Shown piece after piece: positions 41,404 to 48,545 of a stretch of DNA of 64,000 bases. The stretch spans positions 1 through 64,000 of the forward strand of contig NZ_JAODNM010000140.1 in the NCBI RefSeq assembly GCF_025464955.1, given 5' to 3'. Under the pieces are notes generated by a model. The model did not search any database. It was given only the letters and a program-made list of their open reading frames with translations, and was not told the origin of the DNA. The translations under genes and the position numbers were made by a program. Position 1 is the stretch's first letter; the number at the start of each line of letters is the position of its first letter. This DNA comes from Amycolatopsis sp. (GTDB taxonomy: Bacteria > Actinomycetota > Actinomycetes > Mycobacteriales > Pseudonocardiaceae).

Positions 41404-42072
41404 ATGTTGTCTTCACTGCGCTCCAAAAACAGCAAGAGACGGATCGGCAGGTTGACCGCGGTCGCCGCGGCCGTCGGGATCGCCATGACCACGGTGATCG
41501 TCGCCCCGGCCTCGGCCGACGACGTAGTCCCGATCCCGGTGTCCTACAAGGTGACCGGGTCCACCACGGTCGCGAAGACCGGTAGCGCCATGACGCTGGG
41601 CCCCGGTGCGCTGAACGGGAACCTCCTCATCAACAACGACACCGGCGCGGTCGGCCTGAGCGCCGACCTGACGCTGCCGCCTGCCACCGCGAACATCTCG
41701 CTGGTGTCCGGGATCTTCAAGATCAAGGCGACGGTGACGATCACCCCGACCGCGCCGATCACCGGCTCGATCGCCAACGGCGACCTGAACACCCACGCCA
41801 CGGCCACCATGGCGATCAGCGACATCTGGGTCGGCCCGCTCGTCCCGATCATCCCGCTGCCGACGGTGCCGGGCGCGTGCAAGACGGTCACCCCGATCGA
41901 CCTCAACCTGACCGCCAAGAACGTCGACATCTTCGCGCCGTCGTTCCGGGTGACCGGGACGTACACCATCCCGTCCTTCAATAACTGCTTCATCGCGGAC
42001 ATCGCGTTGGGGGCGCTCGTTTCAGGCTCCGGCAACACGATCGCGCTGGACCTGGCCTCGAACAACAGCTGA
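41404..42072 (+). CDS. Secreted beta-rich protein downstream of the mce operon
   Basis: 222 residues with a clear Sec signal (RRIGRLTAVAAAVGIAMTTVIVAPASA, cut near residue 38). AGGAG precedes the ATG. The mature part is rich in Thr, Val, Ile and Asn in alternating beta patterns (ATVTITPTAPITGSI, NVDIFAPSFRVTGTYTIPSF) with two cysteines that could pair (PGACKTV, FNNCFIAD). Family not recognised. It lies 61 bases after the last Mce-associated gene on the same strand, so it is probably co-transcribed and may handle the lipid cargo outside. Confidence 0.8.
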   Translation: MLSSLRSKNSKRRIGRLTAVAAAVGIAMTTVIVAPASADDVVPIPVSYKVTGSTTVAKTGSAMTLGPGALNGNLLINNDTGAVGLSADLTLPPATANISLVSGIFKIKATVTITPTAPITGSIANGDLNTHATATMAISDIWVGPLVPIIPLPTVPGACKTVTPIDLNLTAKNVDIFAPSFRVTGTYTIPSFNNCFIADIALGALVSGSGNTIALDLASNNS

Positions 42073-42127
42073 AGACCGCGGCGGGGGGCGACCACGACGG
42101 CATCGCCCCCTGCCGTGTGCCGCGAGG

Positions 42128-43078
42128 TCAGGCGGGCGGTGTGCAGAACGTCGGATCTCCCGGGTTCTGGAGTACCAGGCTCTTCGAACCGCCGGCCGAG
42201 ACCGCGGCGAGCGAACTGGTCGCGACCACATCGGTCTCACCGGCGAGATCGCTACCCCACCAGGCCAGCTTGCCATCCGCGAGGAGCGCGAGATTGTGAT
42301 TCCAACCGGCGTCGACGGCGACCACCCCGGTGAGTCCGGGCGGGACGTTAGTCTGGCCGACATTGTCTTGTCCCCAGGCGATCACCTGGCCGTTCTTCAG
42401 CGCCAGGCTGTGGTTGAACCCCGCCGAAATCGCGCTGACGCCCGACGTGGCGGCCGTCGGCACGGTCGTCTGCCCATAGGTGTTGTCGCCCCAGGCAATG
42501 ACTTTGCCGGCCTTCAGCACGAGGTTGTGGTCACCGCCCGCCGAGATCGCCGACACGCCGGAAGTAGCCGACGCGGGCACGTCGGTGCGGGAACCCCAGC
42601 TGATCACCTGGCCGTTCTGTTTGAGCGCCAGGCTGTGTTGGCCGCTGGTGGAAATGGCGGTCACCCCCGAGGCCACGGTGGCCGGGAGGTCGATCTGCCC
42701 GTTCCAGTCGTTGCCCCACGCGATGACCTTGCCGTTCTTCAGTGCGAGTTCATGGCCCCAGCCCGAAGCGATCGCGCTCACCCCGGAAGTCGCTGCGGCC
42801 GGGACTTCGGTCTCCCTGAAGTTGTTGTCGCCCCAGGCGAGCACGCTCCCGCCGTTGAGAGCGAGACCGTCGAGGGTGCCCGCCGAGATCGCCGATACGC
42901 CGGAAAAGGCAGCCGGCGGTACCGGGCCGTAGCTGCCGTCGCCCCAGCCGACGACACAGCCCGTCACCGCGGCAGCGGTCGCAGCGGTCGGCCAGAGCAA
43001 TGGAGCAACCAGAACGGCGGCCGCCAGATAAGCCCCGCTACGCCGTGTCACCCGCCGATTGTCGAAATCACCGGACAC
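42128..43078 (-). CDS. Secreted RCC1-repeat beta-propeller protein
   Basis: 316 residues from GTG 43078, with GAGGG upstream. Signal peptide (GAYLAAAVLVAPLLWPTAATAA), then seven repeats of about 38 residues with the pattern VIAWGxNxxGQTxVP, then SGVSAISAGxxHSLALK. This predicts a seven-bladed propeller. The RCC1 fold serves as a binding scaffold in very different proteins. It is opposite in strand to the mce set but lies among its secreted companions. The C-terminus has a lone cysteine (PTFCTPPA), and another lies at the mature N-terminus (TGCVVGWG). Confidence 0.88.
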   Translation of the reverse strand: MSGDFDNRRVTRRSGAYLAAAVLVAPLLWPTAATAAAVTGCVVGWGDGSYGPVPPAAFSGVSAISAGTLDGLALNGGSVLAWGDNNFRETEVPAAATSGVSAIASGWGHELALKNGKVIAWGNDWNGQIDLPATVASGVTAISTSGQHSLALKQNGQVISWGSRTDVPASATSGVSAISAGGDHNLVLKAGKVIAWGDNTYGQTTVPTAATSGVSAISAGFNHSLALKNGQVIAWGQDNVGQTNVPPGLTGVVAVDAGWNHNLALLADGKLAWWGSDLAGETDVVATSSLAAVSAGGSKSLVLQNPGDPTFCTPPA

Positions 43079-43464
43079 GATACCCTCTTTTCTGCCGGGC
43101 GATTAATTCGATTCACCGAACCAAGATCGCAAATGGTAACCTGGCGGCACCGCACAGCGCGCCAACCATGGCATCTTTGTCATGAACCGATAAAACCCGC
43201 GCGACACTTGAGCGCCGAACCACAAAAGAACCGGTTCAGTACCCGGCCGGCACCGCGGGCGCACCCGAAGCCTTGTTACGAACACAACTCACGGGTAACC
43301 TCGTTTTCGGCAGCTGAGTCCGGCAGTCGGGGTGCGAGTTCCCCAACCTCCCACGCCTTTCGGATCAACGAATCCGCAACAGCGATTGGCTGGTCGAATT
43401 CTGCCGGAGAACACGTGGGGAATCTACTTTCGAGACGTAAACTGGATCAAAGGAGATAACAGGT
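43079..43464. other. Divergent control region between the RCC1 gene and the secreted pair
   Basis: 386 bases with no gene. It is less GC-rich than its surroundings and holds two GGTAACC palindromes at 43135-43141 and 43294-43300. AAAGGAG before 43465 is the ribosome site of the plus-strand gene. Promoters for both directions should be here. Confidence 0.55.
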
Positions 43465-44109
43465 ATGTCCCGCAGAATCGGAAGAATTTCGACCAAGGTG
43501 GCCACCGCCACGGCGATCGCCGGAGCGGTGGCGCTGCTCGGCGCGGGCACGGCTTCGGCGAGCACGGTCACCTACCAGGCCGGGGTGCCCACCGCGGTCA
43601 CCTACACCTGCACCTTCCCCGGCATCTCGGCACAGCCGGTCGCCGTCACGGCCCACCTCGACGCGCCCGACTCGGTCGCGACCGGCTCGGTCACCACGCC
43701 GGCGAACGTCGGCGGCACCGCGTCGATCTCGGCCACCGTCCACACGCTGCTGACGGCCGTCGGCTACGACGGTATTCGCGGCAAGGCGAACGTCCCGGTC
43801 ACTGGTACCGGTGGCACACTGTCGAACGGCGGCGTCGCCGCGAACCTCAACGTCCCGCAGGCGATCTACCCGACCGGCGGCGGCATCACGGTCACCATCT
43901 CCCAGGACGCCGGGTCGACCATCCCGGCGTTCACCGCCGGCGCACCCGGCTCGGCCACCCTGTCACTCGGCACCCCGCTCAGCGCGGCGCTGGAGTTCCA
44001 CAAGAAGTCCGCTAACACGTGGACCGCGTTCACGATGAACTGCACCCTGAAGGTGACTTCGCCGGCGCAGAACACCGCGTTCAGCCCGTCGATCACCATC
44101 ACGCCGTAG
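43465..44109 (+). CDS. Secreted beta-rich protein (DUF6801-like)
   Basis: 214 residues, with AAAGGAG upstream of the ATG. Signal peptide ends near ASAS (residue 32). The mature domain starts VTYQAGVPTAVTYTCTFPG and ends FTMNCTLKV, two cysteines framing about 150 residues of beta-rich sequence. This Cys-framed domain resembles the actinobacterial secreted DUF6801 group; the label is from memory and should be taken as tentative. The next gene appears to contain the same kind of domain. Confidence 0.8.
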   Translation: MSRRIGRISTKVATATAIAGAVALLGAGTASASTVTYQAGVPTAVTYTCTFPGISAQPVAVTAHLDAPDSVATGSVTTPANVGGTASISATVHTLLTAVGYDGIRGKANVPVTGTGGTLSNGGVAANLNVPQAIYPTGGGITVTISQDAGSTIPAFTAGAPGSATLSLGTPLSAALEFHKKSANTWTAFTMNCTLKVTSPAQNTAFSPSITITP

Positions 44110-44198
44110 TGCCGGGGCGGCGGGGTGACCAGGCGAACGGCGAGCCCGGCCACCCCGCCGCCGCGGTTCCGCTTTCCTCGCTTCGGGAGAACACTTAT

Positions 44199-45662
44199 AT
44201 GACAGGTCGCGTCAGCCGCAGCAAATCGGTGCGTGCCTTGACCGTACTGACCGCGCTCGGCTTGGTCTCGGTGTGCACCGGGGTCGGGTCGGCGGCCACC
44301 GGCGGTGACGTGAACACGGCCAAGCCGGGCGAACGCGTGTCGGCCAGGACCGTCACCGGCACTTGCGCCTTCGGCGCGGCATTGGGCTCTCAGCAGGTGT
44401 CATTGGAGACGTCTGCGGTCCTTCCACCGACGATCACCCTCGGCGCACCTACGAAGATCACTTCCTTCTCGATGAAGTTCACGCTGCCGCGAGGGGTCGT
44501 CGGACTGCTGCCCGCACCTCGCAGCAACACGACACCTCCGACGATGTCACAGTCTCCACCGCCGTCCGACACACCTTCGTCGACGGTCCTTTCCACGACT
44601 CCGGCAGGCCCTGCCGCGACTACCGCACCCAACACCGAGCCCACGGCATTGTCCGGCGGGCTCGAAGTCGACCTCGTCGCGGTGCAGAACGGCAAGCAGC
44701 AGCACATTCCCGTACCACTCACCATCGCGTCGACCGCCATTCCCGCGACCGGTGACATAGCCGTGAGAGCGACCGGCGAGGTCCCGCGGTTCGTGATGAA
44801 CGCCGTCGGCGTAACGGAGTTCGCGCTCAGCGGGCCTACGCTCGCCCTGGCCTCGGGCGAGACTGCGGCCACCAATGACGGAACGCCGGCCACCCGGATC
44901 TCCTGCCCGCTCGACGCCGGCCAGAACACCGTCCTCGGCGCCGCCGCCGCAATCCCGGCCGCAAGTGGCAAGAGCGCGACCAACGCGCTCGGCGCCGACC
45001 CGCCGCCCATCGGCCCGCCCGTCGCGGTGCTCAGCATCGTCAAGGTGGTGACGAAGGCGGAAGTGGTGCGACTCGGGGCGAAGACCACCACTAAGCCGAC
45101 CATGCTGCTCAACGGTCTCGTGTCGATCTACGGAGTGAACGAGGACGCCCTGATCGCGGTCGGCGGGGTGAAAGTTCCGCCGACCCAGGTCACGTTCCTC
45201 GGCTTCGGCTTCGTACCGGTCACGGCGACGGCGGAATTCCTGCCGGTGGCCGAGGGCGCCTCGCTCATCCCGTTCAGCGCGATCGTCACCAACGGAAACG
45301 CCACGTCGCATATCGAGGTGAACGCCCGGCTGAGCAACGTCGAGATCAACGGCGTCCCGCTGGACGTCGGTCCTCACTGCCGGACCGAGTCACCGGTGAA
45401 GATCGACGTCGAAGGGCCATACGACCCCTTCGGCATTGGCACCCTGAGCACGGACCCGAATTCACCGGACCCGAAGTACCGGGGCTTCGTGCTGCCCGGG
45501 TTCACCGGCTGCGGTACCACCGAACCGCTCAGCAAGATCTTCACCGGCATGTCGTCCGGCGACGGCAACCAGGCCGAAGTGGACACCGAAAACCTCTTGC
45601 CCTGCCTCGATCCCGATCACCGGGTCTGCCAACCGCCGCCTGCCACACCGGCCCGCAGGTAG
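44199..45662 (+). CDS. Large secreted beta-rich protein, two-part
   Basis: 487 residues from ATG 44199 with GGGAGA upstream. Signal sequence (ALTVLTALGLVSVCTGVGSAA). The N-terminal part (about 50-265) again runs between two cysteines (VTGTCAFGAALG and TRISCPLDAG), like the preceding gene, but contains a Pro/Ser/Thr insert at about 115-150. A second part (290-487) has four further cysteines (PHCRTE, TGCGTT, LLPCLDPDHRVCQ). It probably arose by duplication and extension of the preceding gene. Its stop is followed at once by an R1 palindrome. Confidence 0.78.
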   Translation: MTGRVSRSKSVRALTVLTALGLVSVCTGVGSAATGGDVNTAKPGERVSARTVTGTCAFGAALGSQQVSLETSAVLPPTITLGAPTKITSFSMKFTLPRGVVGLLPAPRSNTTPPTMSQSPPPSDTPSSTVLSTTPAGPAATTAPNTEPTALSGGLEVDLVAVQNGKQQHIPVPLTIASTAIPATGDIAVRATGEVPRFVMNAVGVTEFALSGPTLALASGETAATNDGTPATRISCPLDAGQNTVLGAAAAIPAASGKSATNALGADPPPIGPPVAVLSIVKVVTKAEVVRLGAKTTTKPTMLLNGLVSIYGVNEDALIAVGGVKVPPTQVTFLGFGFVPVTATAEFLPVAEGASLIPFSAIVTNGNATSHIEVNARLSNVEINGVPLDVGPHCRTESPVKIDVEGPYDPFGIGTLSTDPNSPDPKYRGFVLPGFTGCGTTEPLSKIFTGMSSGDGNQAEVDTENLLPCLDPDHRVCQPPPATPARR

Positions 45663-45665
45663 ACG

Positions 45666-45740
45666 CTCGTGGGCGTTCCGGCTGGTTACTGTTCTTCGCG
45701 GGACACCCGCACCTGGGCGTGCCGGAACACTCACGAGTCC
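45666..45740. repeat. R1 palindrome, copy d (long variant)
   Basis: GCTCGTGGGCGTTCCGGC (45666-45683) pairs with GCCGGAACACTCACGAGTC (45722-45740). The 40-base insert between them contains CGCGGGACACCCGCACC. The same insert is found in reverse orientation inside copy e at 52024. It begins three bases after the stop of the secreted protein gene and stands between two convergent genes. Confidence 0.85.
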
Positions 45741-45759
45741 TGGTCTCGGCCGGAGCAGT

Positions 45760-47040
45760 TCAGTTCGCCAGCCACTGTGCGCTCTTGCGCGGCGCCGGGA
45801 GCAGTTCCGAGATCGGGTAGGGCGACCACGTCTGCGTGGTCAGCCCGCGGACGGCGTCGGCGCGCAGGACGAGTTCCATGTCGAACCGGGTGCCGGCGTC
45901 CTGGAGCTGCTCGCCGAACGTCGCCTGCAGCTGCCGCATGCGGTACCGGACGGTCTGCGGGTGCACCTTGAGCCGCTCGGCGATGTCCAGCACGCTGCCC
46001 TGGGTTTCCAGCCACGCCCGCAACGTCTCGAGCATGCGCTCGCGCTGCTTCTCGGTCATGCCGTCGAGCGGGCCGAACAGACGAGACCGCAAGCGTTCGA
46101 CGAGGTTGGTGTCAGAACTGAGCAAGAGCGTCGACAGGTGCTGATCGGACCAGATGACCCGCCGGGCCGGGATGACGCCACGTTCGGCCATCGCGAGGGT
46201 GCTGCGCGCCCATCTGAGCGAGTCGGCGGCGGACTCCAGGCCGACGAGCGGACCGACGGAGAGGCGGCATTCCGGGAATGCTGCCTGCAGGGCGGCCAGT
46301 CTGGCGCCGCTCATCTTGCCGGGCACGACCAGTCTCGGCTCGACGCCGTCGAGTTCGGCGAGGATGTCGGAATCCACCACGGCACGGCGTCGTGGATGGC
46401 CCAGCTCGCCGGGCTGGACGGCGACCGCGGTGACTTCGTCGGGCACCGGCCAACCGGTCAGCTGCGCGAGTTCGGAGATGGCTTTCGACGGCGCGGCAGG
46501 GACTTCCAGGATGAGCTGCAACAGTTTGCGCCGCCAGCTGTCCAGCGCGCCGGCGGTGCAGGCCTTGGCCTCCAGGTAGCCGTCGAGCGCCACCGACGCC
46601 AGCTCGTCCATGAAGCCGAGCATCGCGTCGGCGAGCTGGGACATCACCGCCGACGAAAGCCCGCTGCGCCTGCCGACCCGCATCATGCGTCGCCAGGAAA
46701 CCCTCGCGCCGACGCGATACGCCGACTGCAGCGTGTCGAGGCTGCGACCCTCGCGCATCTCGTTCTGGCCGAGCCGGTGATGCACTTCGTGGGAGGGTTC
46801 CTTCGACACACTCGGGTCGGCGATCTGCGCCACGAACAGGGTGATCGCGTATTCGACGCCGGCCCGGATCGACTTGCCGTACGGGCCGTCGAGCGGCCGC
46901 GCGTACGCCGGAATCGACGACCGGATCTCCTCGACGATCTCGGCCGCGAGGCTGGACAGCTCGGGACGCAGAATGTCGGCGAGTTTGCGCGGCAGCGCCG
47001 CGGGCGGCGGAACTTGCTCGAGTCCGCGCTCCACCGACAT
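45760..47040 (-). CDS. PucR-family (CdaR-like) transcriptional regulator
   Basis: 426 residues from ATG 47038-47040, preceded by GGAG at good spacing. The N-terminal helical sensor part (about 20-170) contains LFVAQIADPSVSKEPSHEVHHRLGQNEMREGRSLDTLQSAYRVGARVSWRRM (in two adjoining blocks). The C-terminal PucR helix-turn-helix is MLETLRAWLETQGSVLDIAE plus RLKVHPQTVRYRMRQLQ. It is placed convergently at the end of the mce/secreted cluster and is a candidate controller of it. A perfect palindrome lies 110 bases upstream of its start. Confidence 0.87.
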   Translation of the reverse strand: MSVERGLEQVPPPAALPRKLADILRPELSSLAAEIVEEIRSSIPAYARPLDGPYGKSIRAGVEYAITLFVAQIADPSVSKEPSHEVHHRLGQNEMREGRSLDTLQSAYRVGARVSWRRMMRVGRRSGLSSAVMSQLADAMLGFMDELASVALDGYLEAKACTAGALDSWRRKLLQLILEVPAAPSKAISELAQLTGWPVPDEVTAVAVQPGELGHPRRRAVVDSDILAELDGVEPRLVVPGKMSGARLAALQAAFPECRLSVGPLVGLESAADSLRWARSTLAMAERGVIPARRVIWSDQHLSTLLLSSDTNLVERLRSRLFGPLDGMTEKQRERMLETLRAWLETQGSVLDIAERLKVHPQTVRYRMRQLQATFGEQLQDAGTRFDMELVLRADAVRGLTTQTWSPYPISELLPAPRKSAQWLAN

Positions 47041-47263
47041 CGCAGCTCCTTTGCTCCGCCCAGAGTCCGCACCGCATCGTCGCGGGGTGACACCCGACAC
47101 ATCGTGAAACTAGCCCGAAATGTGTCACCTCTCGCAGAAGAAACCGATTTCTTGTCACCGATGTGACAAGTTCACACACCGTCGCTGCTCGAGGATGACA
47201 ACCGACCCACCAAACGCACGCACACAGTGGTACAAACGGCCGCAGGTGAGATTTCCCGGCTCG
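47041..47263. other. Upstream region of the PucR gene
   Basis: About 220 bases of promoter and leader for the minus-strand regulator, with the dyad at 47151-47170. The open frame reading through here on the minus strand continues from the SDR remnant and does not look coding. Confidence 0.5.
47151..47170. promoter_or_regulatory. Palindromic operator candidate upstream of the PucR gene
   Basis: CTTGTCAC, CGAT, GTGACAAG: perfect 8-bp arms. A half-site TGTGTCAC lies at 47121. Likely an autoregulatory or partner-regulator site. A similar TTGTCA/TGACAA dyad precedes the mce operon at 31802. Confidence 0.55.
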
Positions 47264-47410
47264 GACGACGGGAATGCTGCCGCCGTCGACCCGGTAGTGA
47301 GCTCCGGTCAGCCACCTGGCGCGCTCGGAGCCGAGGAACACGATGAGTTCGGCGGCGTCCTCGGGCGTGCCGGGCCTGCCCATGGGCACATTGAGCGCTC
47401 TTGCTGTCAT
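47264..47410 (-). pseudogene. Remnant of a short-chain dehydrogenase C-terminus
   Basis: The minus strand encodes VPMGRPGTPEDAAELIVFLG, then SERARWLTGAHYRVDGGSIP. This is the conserved last 45 or so residues of SDR proteins (GRPGxPEE...FLAS...GxxxxVDGG). The cofactor and catalytic parts (some 200 residues) are absent upstream, where repeat-like DNA begins, and the frame runs on past the normal SDR end without a stop. A decayed gene end, not a functional gene. Confidence 0.75.
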
Positions 47411-47430
47411 CTGTGCGGGTCACGACGCGT

Positions 47431-47454
47431 GGGCACTCTTCCACAAAAGTGCCC
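47431..47454. repeat. R4 element, copy a
   Basis: GGGCACT and AAGTGCCC flank CTTCCACAA. The CACAAAAGTGCCC core recurs at 63354-63369, and GGCACTTTTGT at 63092, both beside R3 repeats. It could form a short hairpin. Confidence 0.6.
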
Positions 47455-47490
47455 TCGTTGCACACGCGCGTAACCCGCGCGCACAAGGAC

Positions 47491-47512
47491 CGCAACTCGA
47501 CGGCGAGTTGCG
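47491..47512. repeat. R2 palindrome, copy d
   Basis: CGCAACTCG, ACGG, CGAGTTGCG, a perfect dyad. The next R2 copy begins 22 bases further on in the same orientation, the only tandem pair in the window. Confidence 0.88.
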
Positions 47513-47684
47513 ATCGTTGCAGACGCTCAGCACCGCAACTCGACGGCGAGTTGCGGTGGCAACTCCTGTATCGCCCTTAGCGCCCCGGAAAAGCCTCAGT
47601 GATGACCCTGGGTGCTGGTCGCGGTGATCGTGTTCACCCGGCTTCGGATGCGCCCGCCGCGTCCGGTCATCGAGTCGAACCTGG
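47513..47684. other. Intergenic stretch before the arginase-family gene 3' end
   Basis: Contains R2 copy e and then about 125 bases without a recognisable feature, ending at the stop of the arginase-family gene. Confidence 0.5.
47534..47555. repeat. R2 palindrome, copy e
   Basis: CGCAACTCG, ACGG, CGAGTTGCG, extended on both sides by AC/GT so that the full dyad is 26 bases (47532-47557). Confidence 0.88.
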
Positions 47685-48467
47685 TCAGGGTTTGAGCAGC
47701 GCACCGATGGCGCGGATAACCGGTTCGAGCACGTGCAGCTCCGAACCTGTCGCGACACACTCGGTGATACCCGCGCCGATGACCTCGAAGCCTGCCAGCC
47801 CGCCGATGGCGTCGACCAGCTCGACGATGGACATCCCACCGGACTCGGGGTAGTTCATGCCGGAGAACTCGCCGGGATCGAGGACGTCGAGGTCCAAGTG
47901 CAAATACACATACTCGGCCCCGCGCAGACTGCCCGGCGCCTGGCTGACGAGTCCGCGGTCGAGCGCGTCTCGCTCCTCAGGGTCAAAAACCCTGGTACCG
48001 AACAGGACTGCGTTACTGGGCTCGAGTGGAGGACTCGCGGCGAACTCGGCATCGCCCTCGCCGAAGAGCGAACGCAGGACCATGCCGTGAAACGCGCCCG
48101 ACGGCGAGCCGGCGGCGGTGTTCAGGTCCGCGTGCGCGTCGAACCACGCGACCTTGAGACCGATGCCATAACGAAAGCGGGCGACGCTGATCGGGACCAG
48201 CTCGACTCCGCAGTCTCCGCCGACCGTCAGCACAGGCCCGGCGGGTGCCTCCAGCGCGGCGAGCTGGGCGGCCCGATTCTCCAGCAGCGCCGCCCGGTTC
48301 ACGACGCCGTCCACAGTGGACGACGTCGTCTTACCCTGCGGCACATGGTGCACCGGCTCCCCGAGCACCCGCCCGACGAACTCGCCGAGCGCGAGACACC
48401 CCTCCGCGAGTTCCCCCGCCCGGGGCCCGACCGCCCCCTGCCCCTGCGGCACCGCGTTGACCAGCAT
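47685..48467 (-). CDS. Arginase/agmatinase (ureohydrolase) family protein
   Basis: 260 residues. The metal-site motifs of ureohydrolases are present: FDAHADLNT (D110, H112, D114) and HLDLDVLDP (D192, D194). The first ligand, usually His in GGDHS, is C86 here (GGDCGVE). The active site should still hold metal, with one ligand changed; the substrate (arginine, agmatine, guanidino acid or formiminoglutamate) cannot be read. It is a single gene next to pyc with a non-coding flank on each side. Confidence 0.85.
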   Translation of the reverse strand: MLVNAVPQGQGAVGPRAGELAEGCLALGEFVGRVLGEPVHHVPQGKTTSSTVDGVVNRAALLENRAAQLAALEAPAGPVLTVGGDCGVELVPISVARFRYGIGLKVAWFDAHADLNTAAGSPSGAFHGMVLRSLFGEGDAEFAASPPLEPSNAVLFGTRVFDPEERDALDRGLVSQAPGSLRGAEYVYLHLDLDVLDPGEFSGMNYPESGGMSIVELVDAIGGLAGFEVIGAGITECVATGSELHVLEPVIRAIGALLKP

Positions 48468-48545
48468 CTACCCAGGCTAACGGAACTGACACCCCTAGCG
48501 CCGCTCGGAACTCTAGCGGCGCTCTCCCGGGTGCAGAGATGCCCA

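Noticed and set aside
46112..47410. A 432-residue open frame on the minus strand over the PucR gene
   Set aside because: Only its first 45 residues look like protein (the SDR tail). The rest is an Arg/Ala-rich out-of-frame reading of the PucR gene.
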